9,766 nucleotides of DNA from Deltaproteobacteria bacterium. GTDB taxonomy: Bacteria > Desulfobacterota > Syntrophia > Syntrophales > Smithellaceae. The translations under genes were made by a program, and so were the position numbers. Positions 1-9,351 of this stretch are shown here, one piece after another. Positions within the stretch are counted from its first letter, which is position 1. Each line of letters begins with the position of its first letter. Under the pieces are notes generated by a model that worked only from the letters and a program-made list of their open reading frames with translations, ran no database searches and was not told the origin of the DNA. Location: positions 1 through 9,766 of the forward strand of contig SBEK01000148.1 of the NCBI GenBank assembly GCA_009668925.1. The letters are read 5' to 3'.

Positions 1-58
1 GAGCATACTGGACATCCTGTGTAATTGGTTTTGATCTACAAACCTCTTAACCCATTGT

Positions 59-64
59 AAGGAG
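59..64 (+). promoter_or_regulatory. Ribosome binding site of the exported C39-like protein
   Basis: The sequence AAGGAG ends five bases before the ATG at 70. This is a near-ideal Shine-Dalgarno match and spacing, and it fixes the start of the long reading frame. A second ATG at 81 in another frame has no comparable site. Confidence 0.8.
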
Positions 65-69
65 TCTTT

Positions 70-2124
70 ATGTCTAAGCCATGGAAAAAGATTTTATGTC
101 TCATCAGTCTCGCATTGATGGCTTGTTTCATTTTTATTTATCCGGCAGTTTCGGGAAGCGGCGTGTCGAAGTCAATCGTCGCCGTTGGCCCCGTACAGCA
201 GATCAGTCCTTATTTCGGCACACAGACTATCACCTACAGCGACGGCACCACCATCAGCCGCAACATCATCAGCGGCCCCCCGAAGCCGCCGGCCGGATTT
301 GAATTCGAGCGGGCGGCCGCACCGCCTGCGCCGGGCCAGGCCGGTGCCAAGACGCTGATCGTTCCCGCCTATAATTGGGTTTTCGGATGCTCCGCGGTTT
401 CGGGCGCCATGATTGCGGGCTATTATGACCGGAACGGATTTTCCAACATGTACACCGGCCCCACAAATGGCGGTGTCATGCCGCTTGACAACAGCTCCTG
501 GCCCACCTGGTCGGATGGTTTTGATACCTATCCCAATTTGCCGCTCGCCGCTTCCCATAATGGGGTTGACGGAAGGGTGACGCGCGGTTCCATCGACGAT
601 TATTGGATTTCGTATAATAGCACTGCCAGCGACCCTTATATCACCGGACCCTGGACGCAGCACGCCTGGTCGACTGCAATCGGCGATTATATGAAGACCA
701 GTCAATCGGCTTACGGCAATAGCGACGGATCGACACTCTTCTATACCTGGACCTCGTCGGCAAGTCAGCTCACCTGCGCTGACATGGTCACAAATTCGAT
801 TCAGAATGTCGATGGTACCTATGGAAGAAAACTCTTTTACGAAGCCCGGGGATATACGGTAACGGATTGCTACAACCAGAAGACGGACAATAACGCCGGT
901 GGATTTACATTGGCCATGTATAAAGCTCAAATCGACGCCAACCGGCCGGTGATGTTGAATCTGGCAGGTCATACCATTGTCGGCGTCGGCTACACCGACG
1001 GCGCCACCAATAATGTCATCATCCATGATACCTGGGACTACCTTAACCATACGATGACGTGGGGAGGCTCTTATTCAGGGATGCAACTTCTTTCCGTCAG
1101 TATCGTTAACCTGGTTCCTGCCGAGGCGGACACGGCCGTTGCGATGACCGATTCACCGGATCCCGTCATCCGGGGGAATAATCTAACTTACACCATTACC
1201 GCCACAAATAACGGACCCGGCGCAACGACGACGACAACGGTAACCGATGTTCTTCCGGCCGGCGTCACGTTCGTTTCAGCAACATCCAGCCGCGGGTCGT
1301 GCAGCGGCACGAGCACCGTAAATTGCAATCTGGGGGCAATGGCCAGCGGCGCCAGCGCGACCATCACCCTGGTTGTGAAAACGGAGGCCGCCAACGCCGC
1401 TTTATCCAACACCGTCACGATCGCCAGCAACCTGACGGATCCGGTTCCGGCCAATAATTCCGCGACGACGACGACGGTGGTCAACAATCCCGTGCCTTCG
1501 ATTGCGGGTTTGAATCCGGGAAGCGTCGCCCCGGGAGCGGCTGCCTTTACGCTGACCGTGAACGGCAGCAATTTTGTCAATGGTTCGATCGTTCGCTGGA
1601 ACGGCGCCGACCGCACAACCAGTTTTGTCTCGGCGACGCAGATTACAGCGGCCATCTTGGCGGCGGACGTCGCCACCGCCGGAACAGCCAACGTTACTGT
1701 TTTTAGTCCGACGCCCGGCGGGGGGACATCCAACACCGCGACGTTTCCCATTGCCGTAGCCGTGCCGGGTGGAGGTGGCGGAGGCGGCGGATGCTTTATT
1801 GCCACGGCCGCCTTCGGGACGCCGATGGAAAAGCACGTGAGCATTCTGCGCGAGTTCCGTGATCGTGTTCTCTTGACGACGCCGGCCGGAAAGGCGTTTG
1901 TGAAATTCTACTACGAAGTCAGTCCGCCGATTGCGGCCCGGATTGCTCAAAATGGGGGGCTGCGGTTTGTCACCCGCGCAAGTTTGCTGCCGTTTGTGGG
2001 GATGGCTTATCTGATGGTCAACTACGGCACGGCCGCCGTGCTCACGTTCCTGCTGTCCTTCGTTCTGCTCACGGGTGCTCTCATCGTCATGATCCGCAGG
2101 AAAATGACGCCTGTCCGTGAATAA
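70..2124 (+). CDS. Exported C39-like cysteine peptidase with DUF11, IPT/TIG and CFI-box C-terminal module
   Basis: This 684-residue protein is predicted to be exported. Residues 1-30 form a signal peptide (basic MSKPWKK, then a hydrophobic core). Residues about 95-345 resemble C39-like papain-fold peptidases: [16 protein letters not shown] places a candidate nucleophile at Cys107, and His301 (GHTIVGVGY) and Asp320 (VIIHDTW) could complete the triad. Residues about 352-470 look like a DUF11 repeat ([20 protein letters not shown]), and about 475-560 like an IPT/TIG domain ([10 protein letters not shown]). Eight glycines (567-574) lead into [10 protein letters not shown], the hallmark of the CFI-box-CTERM module, followed by REFRDRVLL and [12 protein letters not shown] hydrophobic stretch (about 640-675) and RRK end the chain, suggesting envelope anchoring. 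The start has a strong ribosome binding site and the gene ends at a terminator. The substrate is unknown; the peptidase domain could be inactive or autoproteolytic. Domain calls are from motif recognition, and the triad is inferred from spacing only. Confidence 0.85.
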   Translation: MSKPWKKILCLISLALMACFIFIYPAVSGSGVSKSIVAVGPVQQISPYFGTQTITYSDGTTISRNIISGPPKPPAGFEFERAAAPPAPGQAGAKTLIVPAYNWVFGCSAVSGAMIAGYYDRNGFSNMYTGPTNGGVMPLDNSSWPTWSDGFDTYPNLPLAASHNGVDGRVTRGSIDDYWISYNSTASDPYITGPWTQHAWSTAIGDYMKTSQSAYGNSDGSTLFYTWTSSASQLTCADMVTNSIQNVDGTYGRKLFYEARGYTVTDCYNQKTDNNAGGFTLAMYKAQIDANRPVMLNLAGHTIVGVGYTDGATNNVIIHDTWDYLNHTMTWGGSYSGMQLLSVSIVNLVPAEADTAVAMTDSPDPVIRGNNLTYTITATNNGPGATTTTTVTDVLPAGVTFVSATSSRGSCSGTSTVNCNLGAMASGASATITLVVKTEAANAALSNTVTIASNLTDPVPANNSATTTTVVNNPVPSIAGLNPGSVAPGAAAFTLTVNGSNFVNGSIVRWNGADRTTSFVSATQITAAILAADVATAGTANVTVFSPTPGGGTSNTATFPIAVAVPGGGGGGGGCFIATAAFGTPMEKHVSILREFRDRVLLTTPAGKAFVKFYYEVSPPIAARIAQNGGLRFVTRASLLPFVGMAYLMVNYGTAAVLTFLLSFVLLTGALIVMIRRKMTPVRE

Positions 2125-2150
2125 GGTTTGACTTTGATGTAATTAGGAAA

Positions 2151-2180
2151 GGGGCTTCCGCGGGGAAGCCCCTTTTTTTT
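2151..2180 (+). terminator. Intrinsic terminator after the exported protein gene
   Basis: A perfect 9-bp stem, GGGGCTTCC (2151-2159) with GGAAGCCCC (2164-2172), has a four-base loop and is followed by eight T residues (2173-2180). It starts 27 bp after the TAA at 2122-2124. AAA at 2148-2150 can extend the stem with the first T residues. In the opposite direction the T tract is short (TTTCC), so it would be weaker for the converging glp transcript. Confidence 0.92.
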
Positions 2181-2205
2181 CACATTCCTGGATTCCTGCC
2201 TGCGG

Positions 2206-2333
2206 GACTGTGTCGTAATAGCGTCGCGTCGTCATTCCCGCGAAGGCGGGAATCAAGAACTCATAATTTTGTCTGGATTCCGGGTCGCGCTCCGCTTGCC
2301 CGGAATGACAAAAAGAGTAATTACGACGCAGTC
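2206..2333. repeat. Small inverted-repeat (MITE-like) element with two internal hairpins
   Basis: The ends are inverted repeats matching at 13 of 14 positions: GACTGTGTCGTAAT (2206-2219) and ATTACGACGCAGTC (2320-2333). Inside are two stem-loops: ATTCCCGC/GCGGGAAT with a GAAG loop (2234-2253), and ATTCCGGG/CCCGGAAT with a 14-base loop (2277-2306). It has no convincing coding content. The 128-bp size, terminal inverted repeats and gap location fit a miniature mobile element or dispersed extragenic palindrome. Mobility is inferred; only one copy can be seen. CTGCG flanks both sides (2200-2204, 2335-2339), which may be a target duplication or chance. Confidence 0.6.
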
Positions 2334-2349
2334 TCTGCGCGGGAATGAC
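2231..2349. repeat. 11-bp inverted repeat GTCATTCCCGC overlapping the MITE-like element
   Basis: GTCATTCCCGC at 2231-2241 recurs in exact inverted form at 2339-2349 (GCGGGAATGAC), outside the terminal repeats of the 2206-2333 element. The left flank (2184-2205, ATTCCTGGATTCCTGCC and on) resembles a diverged copy of the same palindrome family. The gap therefore appears to hold more than one repeat unit, possibly nested. It may also act as a hairpin-rich 3' end for the glpC transcript, but no T tract follows a stem in that direction. Confidence 0.55.
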
Positions 2350-2359
2350 AGGACTTTTT

Positions 2360-3544
2360 TTATTTTTTGTCCCTGATGCCCAGGGATTCGCAGAGAATCT
2401 CGGCCGGATCAAAGGCTTCCATGCCGGAAAGTCCGGCCAGCTGCATCCGGCACGACCCGCAATCCGCCATAATGGCTTCGGCGCCTGTCTTCTTGATGAG
2501 TGAAACAGCCCGCCGGCCGAGCTGCACCGCCGTCGCCTCGTTGATTTTCTTGAAACCATAACTGCCGTTTAATCCGCAGCAGGTGTCGTCCAGAATGTGA
2601 CAGGAGAGCCCGGGAATCATCGCCAGCAGATCGGCCGCCGGATAGCCGAGTCTCAGCGCCCGGAGGTGGCAGGGGATATGATAGGCCAGGTCGCGGTTCA
2701 CTTCCTTGAACTGCGGCTTGATCTCGTACTCCGCAATCAGCTTGAGGAGATATTCGTGAAGGTCGTAGCTGTTCTCAGCGATTTTTTTCGCGCCGGGAAT
2801 CTCCATGATTCCCTGGTAATCGTGGAGCAGGCATAAACCGCAGGATGTGCAGGTATAAACGATGTCGTATCCGGCATCGATATAGTTGGAAAGCGAGGCG
2901 ACGTTCTTTCGCGCAAAGGAGCGCGCCAGCGCCAGATTGCCGTTCCCCAGAGCGGGCAGCCCGCAGCACCACTGGGGGGGCAGGACGACGTCAATCTTGA
3001 AGGACTGAAGCAGACGGATGATTTTCCGGCCGATATCGGGACGATAAAAGTTGATGAAGCAGCCGTAAAAGAAGGCGACCTTCCTCGCTTCGCGGCTGCG
3101 GGTCTTCTTTTCGGCCCGCAGCGTCCGGAAACTGAATTTGGGGAAGGGGATGTAGGTGGCGATGCCCAGACGCTGAAACAGCCGTTTCCCGATCTTTGTC
3201 GCGGCAAAGCGGTTGGCGAGCGGCGCCGTCAGCGATCCCAGTGTGGAGAGGTAGTAATTATTGGCGAAGAGCAGATGGGCCGCCGTGTGCGGATGCTCCA
3301 GGCCGTAGCGCTGCTGTGCCTGAAGAATGATCTGCGCAGGTTCCACACCGCAGGGGCAGGCCATTTCACAGCGCTTGCACTGGCTGCAAAGAAGCACCCA
3401 GTCGTCCACGGATTTTTCCCGGTCACTGCGGAAACGCTGGGCGTCCGGGCCGGACTGCTTCGGACCGGGAAAGGCGGGGTTGACGCGCAATACGGGGCAG
3501 TTTTCCACGCAGATCGTGCAGCGTATGCAGTGCTCGAAGTTCAT
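2360..3544 (-). CDS. glpC: Anaerobic glycerol-3-phosphate dehydrogenase subunit C (Fe-S electron-transfer subunit)
   Basis: GlpC takes electrons from the GlpAB flavoprotein dimer and passes them on, in E. coli to membrane quinone. From the chosen start the protein has 394 residues, close to E. coli GlpC. Two [4Fe-4S] ferredoxin motifs occur: C6, C9, C12, C16 (CIRCTICVENCP) and C53, C56, C59, C63 (CSQCKRCEMACP). Two cysteine-rich CCG domains follow, with CCG at 193-195 and 322-324 plus partner cysteines near 162, 235, 292, 362 and 365. These are typical of the GlpC/heterodisulfide reductase D-like group. No transmembrane helix is evident, so membrane association would be peripheral. The ATG at 3544 was chosen because it overlaps the glpB stop as ATGA and gives the usual N-terminus (MNFEHC); an in-frame ATG at 3562 would add six residues inside glpB. 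It is the last gene of the operon. Confidence 0.92.
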   Translation of the reverse strand: MNFEHCIRCTICVENCPVLRVNPAFPGPKQSGPDAQRFRSDREKSVDDWVLLCSQCKRCEMACPCGVEPAQIILQAQQRYGLEHPHTAAHLLFANNYYLSTLGSLTAPLANRFAATKIGKRLFQRLGIATYIPFPKFSFRTLRAEKKTRSREARKVAFFYGCFINFYRPDIGRKIIRLLQSFKIDVVLPPQWCCGLPALGNGNLALARSFARKNVASLSNYIDAGYDIVYTCTSCGLCLLHDYQGIMEIPGAKKIAENSYDLHEYLLKLIAEYEIKPQFKEVNRDLAYHIPCHLRALRLGYPAADLLAMIPGLSCHILDDTCCGLNGSYGFKKINEATAVQLGRRAVSLIKKTGAEAIMADCGSCRMQLAGLSGMEAFDPAEILCESLGIRDKK

Positions 3545-4737
3545 CGCGTATGCTCCAGGCAAGCCTCGGCCGCCGCCCGGCCTGTGGCTATCGCCAGGCC
3601 GTGTCCGCAGCCGTATTTCAGCACCTCCGTATCGGCCAGGATGGCGCCGCAGACAAAAACGTTATTCAACGCCGAGCCCACGGGCCGGAAGGAGGAGTCA
3701 ACCGCAATACCCGCGCGGCCGATGCCGTGGTTCAGGGAAAAATAATCCTGATCAAACCAGTCGTCGGGATTCCCCGGTGCAGATACGGGCAGGTTAAACA
3801 CCTTTTCGATAATCCCGTCGCGTTGGGCATGCAATCCTCCGCCGACAAAAGAGCCCGTGGCCAGGATAAACGCCCGGGCGTTGAGGCTCACCGGCCTCCC
3901 CTGGGATTCGGCCCGGACGGCTTCAATCTGCCCGCCGGATTTTTCTATGCCGACCACCGGCCAGCCCCAGTAAATGACCCCGCCCCGGCGCCTGAAGTGA
4001 TTCTTTAATCCGTTGAATAACCTGCGGCCCGGCATGGACGGGGGAATCGTGGGAATTTCAAAAACGGGACGCTCCAGGCGCGATTCGATTTTATTCACGA
4101 TGGCTGCCGCCGATTCCAGGCCCAGAACCGCGGGGAAGGCGATCTTGTTTTCGCGGATGTTCTGCTTTTCCAGCCACAGGATGAATGCTTCCAGAAAGTC
4201 GTCGTCTTCGAAATTGGCGGCGATGCCCATGGTGGTCGAAACGCCGGCGTCGTAAGTGGAAAAGGAGGCATTGGGAAGCCGGGAAATGATGTAGCCGGGG
4301 TAAAAATCTTTCAGCCCGGCAAACGTAATAATATGGATTTTTTCGTCCGTATTCTGCGGCGACGCCGCCATGGTCGCGGGAACCAGACAGGTGGTCTTGA
4401 AGGTTCCGATGGCGGAAAGAACCAGGCGGTTCTTTTCCGGATGCCCCGCATAGGGCATGTCCATATCGGCCATAATGTGCTGAAAGTCGGTGAGCGCAAG
4501 GCAAATGACGGCCTCCGGGACCAGGTGAAACGGGTGCCCGGCCGGCAGACCGGCCACTCCCGCGAGGGGGTTGTCGTTCTCTCCGCAAACATCAACGCAG
4601 CCGGTAGACAAACACGCGGTTGGCTCTCCGGCGGTGACAAGCGCGACTTTCAGGCCGTGAGAGGCCAGGACCGCCCCTGCGGTCAGGCCCGCTGCGCCGG
4701 CGCCGATGACAATGACATCGTATTCAATGACGCTCAC
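3541..4737 (-). CDS. glpB: Anaerobic glycerol-3-phosphate dehydrogenase subunit B (flavoprotein)
   Basis: GlpB is the second flavin subunit of the anaerobic G3P dehydrogenase and is thought to relay electrons between GlpA and GlpC. The 398-residue protein begins with a Rossmann dinucleotide-binding fold (YDVIVIGAGAAGLTAG, residues 6-21) and continues with a cysteine-containing segment, ACLSTGCVDVCGE, as expected for GlpB. The C-terminal half carries ILATGSFVGGG and a closing flavin-contact region, NNVFVCGAIL and GCGHGLAIATGRAAAE. It is slightly shorter than E. coli GlpB. The start codon is GTG, overlapping the glpA stop as GTGA (4734-4737), and its stop overlaps the glpC start as ATGA. This suggests coupled translation and equal subunit output. 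Identity rests on the motifs plus position between clear glpA and glpC; on sequence alone a generic FAD-dependent oxidoreductase would be the alternative. Confidence 0.9.
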   Translation of the reverse strand: MSVIEYDVIVIGAGAAGLTAGAVLASHGLKVALVTAGEPTACLSTGCVDVCGENDNPLAGVAGLPAGHPFHLVPEAVICLALTDFQHIMADMDMPYAGHPEKNRLVLSAIGTFKTTCLVPATMAASPQNTDEKIHIITFAGLKDFYPGYIISRLPNASFSTYDAGVSTTMGIAANFEDDDFLEAFILWLEKQNIRENKIAFPAVLGLESAAAIVNKIESRLERPVFEIPTIPPSMPGRRLFNGLKNHFRRRGGVIYWGWPVVGIEKSGGQIEAVRAESQGRPVSLNARAFILATGSFVGGGLHAQRDGIIEKVFNLPVSAPGNPDDWFDQDYFSLNHGIGRAGIAVDSSFRPVGSALNNVFVCGAILADTEVLKYGCGHGLAIATGRAAAEACLEHTR

Positions 4738-6236
4738 TTGCGTTTCTCCATCGCCAGAATGCCGAGATAGATATACTCCACCAGTTGCTCTTCCCGGAGC
4801 TGGTCGCCCCAGAGGGCATACCGGATCCCGCGAAACCGCCGCTCCAGAAATTCCCGAAGCGACGAGACCGATTGCTCCGCCGTCAGGATGTTCATGTCAT
4901 GCATGATCCCCAGCGCGCGAAACGTGCAGAATCCGCCCTGGCAGGGGCCCATGCCCAGTCTCGTCCGGTGGGAGATGTCGCCGACATGCCGGGTTCCCGT
5001 CTGTTCGATCGTTCGCTCCACGTCTTTGCGGCTGACAAGTTCGCATTCGCAGACAATGTTCTTCATGTCGGCCAGGCGTTTGGAAAGGGGATACCCGCTC
5101 AGTTCCTCCTGTCCGTCGAGTGGCTGCTCGGCTGTTTCGCAGTCGCGTTTCAGATTAAAGGCGTTCATGACGGTATCGACCATTTTTTCCGCCATCAGCC
5201 GGAAGGTCGTGAGTTTACCGCCGACAATACTGTACATCCCGTTTTGGTGGTCAATGATCTGAAAGCCGCGCGATATCGCCCGGCTGTCCAGCGTCTGTGA
5301 TTTGAGCAGGGGGCGGACGCCGGAAAAGGCCCGGATGATGCGCGTCGTGTTGAAATGGGGAATCATGCGGCCCGCCTCTCCGATGATGGTATCCACTTCG
5401 GCGGATTGAATCGCTATCTTATCGGGGTCCTCGACGGCCAGCGATGTGGTTCCGGCCAGACACACGGCCTCATTGGGGACAATGATGTCTCCGTCGGAAG
5501 ACGGGCGCAGACGGTTGATGACCATGTCTGTCAGGCGGTGGTTGGTGATGACGAGCGAACCTTTCGACAACGTCAGAGGGACTTCGCAGCCGGCCAGTTT
5601 CGCGACAAGATTGGTCCAGGCGCCGGAGGCGTTGACGATGATGTTGCCGTGAATTTCTCTCACTTCGCCGGTTGCCGCATCGACGGCTTTAACACCGATA
5701 CAACGGCCGTGGGACTTAACGATTTCAGTCACCCGGTGGCGGGTAAAACTTAAGCCGCCTTTCAGTTCCGAGGTTCTCATATTGAGCATGCATAAACGAA
5801 AAGGATCGATCGAGCAGTCGGGGACCTTGACTGCTTCTTCCAGCTTCGGATTAAGATTGGGCACCAGCTCCAGCGCTTTAGTGGAGGAGATGACTTCCGT
5901 GGGAATGCCGATCTCATCGCAGCTTCTTAAAAACCGTTCCCGGAATATTTTGGAATCGCCGGGCAGGCGCACGAACAATCCGCCCGTCGGCTCCACGCAT
6001 TTTTCGCCGATGCGGCGAAGGATCATATTCTCATCATAACATTCTTTGGCGGCCACGGGATCGGAAACCGCATAGCGGCCGCCGCTGTGCAGAAGGCCGT
6101 GGCACGCGCCGGTGGCGCCGGCGGCATAGTCGCCTTTTTCAATCAGGCAGTGGGGGATGCCCCGGAGCGCCAGGTCGCGGGCAATGCCGCAGCCGGTGGC
6201 TCCTCCGCCGATAATGATGACATCGGTCTTGATCAT
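4734..6236 (-). CDS. glpA: Anaerobic glycerol-3-phosphate dehydrogenase subunit A (catalytic FAD subunit)
   Basis: GlpA oxidises sn-glycerol-3-phosphate to dihydroxyacetone phosphate. The 500-residue protein starts with an FAD-binding Rossmann motif (DVIIIGGGATGCGIARDLA, residues 5-23). It has the DAO-fold features of G3P dehydrogenases: ATGACHGLLHSGGRY (41-55), IIVNASGAWTN (199-209), GVRPLL (306-311) and SIVGGKLTTFR (336-346). The C-terminal part is a BFD-like [2Fe-2S] domain with C396 and C398 (CEC), C432 and C437 (GPCQGGFC), which distinguishes GlpA from aerobic GlpD. It is about 40 residues shorter than E. coli GlpA. The ATG at 6236 is preceded by AGAGGAAG, with about 12 bases of spacing, rather long. 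It starts 53 bp after the glpK stop and overlaps glpB by 4 bp, so it belongs to the same transcription unit. Confidence 0.95.
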   Translation of the reverse strand: MIKTDVIIIGGGATGCGIARDLALRGIPHCLIEKGDYAAGATGACHGLLHSGGRYAVSDPVAAKECYDENMILRRIGEKCVEPTGGLFVRLPGDSKIFRERFLRSCDEIGIPTEVISSTKALELVPNLNPKLEEAVKVPDCSIDPFRLCMLNMRTSELKGGLSFTRHRVTEIVKSHGRCIGVKAVDAATGEVREIHGNIIVNASGAWTNLVAKLAGCEVPLTLSKGSLVITNHRLTDMVINRLRPSSDGDIIVPNEAVCLAGTTSLAVEDPDKIAIQSAEVDTIIGEAGRMIPHFNTTRIIRAFSGVRPLLKSQTLDSRAISRGFQIIDHQNGMYSIVGGKLTTFRLMAEKMVDTVMNAFNLKRDCETAEQPLDGQEELSGYPLSKRLADMKNIVCECELVSRKDVERTIEQTGTRHVGDISHRTRLGMGPCQGGFCTFRALGIMHDMNILTAEQSVSSLREFLERRFRGIRYALWGDQLREEQLVEYIYLGILAMEKRK

Positions 6237-6260
6237 CTGATTAGATTTCTTCCTCTTAAC

Positions 6261-6288
6261 CTACAGCCTACAGCCTTTTAGCCTGTAG
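6261..6288. repeat. Short palindromic repeat between glpK and glpA
   Basis: CTACAGC occurs twice in tandem (6261-6267, 6268-6274). The second copy pairs with CTGTAG at 6283-6288, giving a 21-bp hairpin (6268-6288) with CTACAG/CTGTAG and CT/AG pairs around one C-C mismatch and a TTT loop. It fills most of the 53-bp gap between the glpK stop and the glpA start. It could be a dispersed repeat or an mRNA processing or stability element; no T tract in the direction of glp transcription makes it a clear terminator. Confidence 0.5.
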
Positions 6289-6289
6289 T

Positions 6290-7924
<1,635 letters not shown>

Positions 7925-9067
7925 TTACTTCGTTTCAAAATCGTTCAGCTCGACTTTGAGCGAAAGCAATCTCAGCATATCCTGCAGGCTGATGACGCCG
8001 ATCAGCTGCTCTCCTTCGACGACCAGCAAAAGGGCGTTTCCGGTTCGATTCATGACGGCCAGAGCCTGGGCGGCGCTTTCATCAGGGCGAATGGTAGTTT
8101 CGCGGTCGCAGGCCGTTGTGATCGAACCGACCGTCTGACTGGACCACTCGTCCCGGGGAACGCGCGCCGCCGCGTTGACGGATATGCAGCCGTTCAACCG
8201 GCCGAAGGAAACGACGGGATATATCTGATAGGGGTTGTGATAGACGTAGTCGTGAATGAATTGCTCCAGGGTCATGGCCCGGGAAACGACGACCGGATCT
8301 TTGACCATGACATCGCTCACTTTTACATTATGAAAAACGGTTCGGGCCAGCATCTGCTGATAGGCATTTTGCGCGGCGATGCGGACGAAGAAGCCGAGCA
8401 TAAGCCACCACAGCCCGCCCACAAAATTGCCCATAAACAGGGAAATGATCCCCAGGACGATGAGGATAATTCCAAAACCGGACCCGACTTTTGAAGAGAC
8501 GGAAGTCGCCCAGCGTAAATCCTTTTTCCAGCGCCACAAGAGCGACCGCAGGATTCTGCCGCCGTCCAGGGGAAATGCCGGTACCAGATTGAAGACGGCG
8601 AGCACGAGATTCAGCCAGGCCAGATAAGTCCCGACGCCGTATACTTCCACGGGCCAGCCGAAGCGACGCGCTCCCATGACGGCCAAAAAGAAAATCGCAG
8701 CGGCCAGCGCACTGGATAACGGTCCCACAACGGCCATGCGGAACTCGGCCGTGGGAGACGGGGGGTCGTTTTCCATTTCGGCCACGCCGCCGAAGATGAA
8801 GAGCGTAATTCCCTTCATGGCGATGCCGTGATGCCGGGCGATGAGAGAATGGGCCAACTCGTGGAAAACGATGGAGGCAAACAGTCCGACGGTTCCGGCA
8901 ACCCCCATCCACCAGTAGGAAGCCGGCGGCAGGTTTTTGTAAAATTCGGGAAACAGCCCACTGGCCAGAGACCAGGTGATCAAAACGGCAAGAACAAGCC
9001 AGCTTAGATCGACCTTGACTTCAAAGCCCAGTATCTTAAAAAGACTGATGGAGCGTCCAAAGATCAT
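7925..9067 (-). CDS. Site-2 protease family (M50) intramembrane metalloprotease with C-terminal CBS domain pair
   Basis: Members of this family cut transmembrane segments of regulatory proteins such as anti-sigma factors or transcription factor precursors. The 380-residue protein has hydrophobic segments around residues 22-37, 53-78, 112-132, 145-166 and 195-228. The zinc site is HELAH (69-73, His69, Glu70, His73), and the third ligand motif is NLVPAFPLDGGR (160-171, Asp168). Residues about 250-372 form two CBS domains (VSDVMVKDPVVVSRAMTLEQF, then a second unit with VVEGEQLIGVISLQDML), as in the SpoIVFB/Rip3-type subgroup, where they may sense adenine nucleotides. Length and order fit that subgroup. 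The ATG at 9067 has only a weak purine-rich site (AAGAAG) upstream. It lies on the glp strand, 138 bp before glpK, with no obvious functional link. Its substrate is not identifiable here. Confidence 0.93.
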   Translation of the reverse strand: MIFGRSISLFKILGFEVKVDLSWLVLAVLITWSLASGLFPEFYKNLPPASYWWMGVAGTVGLFASIVFHELAHSLIARHHGIAMKGITLFIFGGVAEMENDPPSPTAEFRMAVVGPLSSALAAAIFFLAVMGARRFGWPVEVYGVGTYLAWLNLVLAVFNLVPAFPLDGGRILRSLLWRWKKDLRWATSVSSKVGSGFGIILIVLGIISLFMGNFVGGLWWLMLGFFVRIAAQNAYQQMLARTVFHNVKVSDVMVKDPVVVSRAMTLEQFIHDYVYHNPYQIYPVVSFGRLNGCISVNAAARVPRDEWSSQTVGSITTACDRETTIRPDESAAQALAVMNRTGNALLLVVEGEQLIGVISLQDMLRLLSLKVELNDFETK

Positions 9068-9221
9068 GTTTTTGGTTCTTCTTTCTCATTTTGCCATCCA
9101 GCTTGCGCAAGACGGACGTTAATTCTCCGCGGTCCGGCTGCCGGTGCGGGTGATTTTATCCGCCTTTTTTCCGGCCTCGACCGGCCGCTTGAGCGGACTT
9201 AAGCCCGGAACACTTTTTATT

Positions 9222-9249
9222 AAAATAATTCATTTGTCGCCGGAATCAA
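9222..9249 (-). promoter_or_regulatory. Possible promoter for the M50 protease gene
   Basis: Minus strand TTGATT (9249-9244) and TATTTT (9227-9222) are separated by 16 bases in an AT-rich patch about 155 bp upstream of the M50 start. Each box matches four of six consensus positions. The call is weak and implies a long leader. Confidence 0.25.
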
Positions 9250-9321
9250 CGGTTTAACGGATAATTAATCCACAGGCTCTCGGGGTGAACCGCCGCACTT
9301 TCCCCGCGGAAACAAAACAAT

Positions 9322-9351
9322 TTGACATCAAAGGGGTTTTTAAGCTAGTTT
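9322..9351 (+). promoter_or_regulatory. Probable promoter for the truncated exported protein gene
   Basis: A perfect -35 box TTGACA (9322-9327) is followed after 18 bases by TAGTTT (9346-9351), which matches only three of six -10 positions. It lies 47 bp before the ATG at 9399. The strong -35 and position make it credible; the weak -10 leaves room for activator control or a different -10 nearby. Confidence 0.4.

Noticed and set aside
172..1050. Long minus-strand open frame (292 codons) opposite the exported peptidase gene
   Set aside because: It is fully antisense to a gene with signal peptide, domain motifs and a strong ribosome binding site. Its own translation shows no recognisable domain and reflects the GC-rich codon pattern of the plus strand.
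1188..1950. Two minus-strand open frames (218 and 182 codons) over the DUF11/TIG/polyglycine region
   Set aside because: Both are antisense shadows; the proline run is simply the complement of the polyglycine codons, and neither resembles a known family.
2143..2559. Minus-strand open frame of 138 codons across the repeat region and glpC 3' end
   Set aside because: It runs through the hairpin repeats and out of frame through conserved glpC sequence, so it is not a plausible gene.
3275..4008. Several plus-strand open frames of about 150 codons opposite glpC and glpB
   Set aside because: They overlap each other and are antisense to conserved genes; no motifs or ribosome binding sites support them.
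9240..9320. Possible riboswitch in the leader of the gene at 9399
   Set aside because: I looked for known consensus segments (such as c-di-GMP, TPP and cobalamin types) and found none; the segment also lies upstream of the probable promoter.
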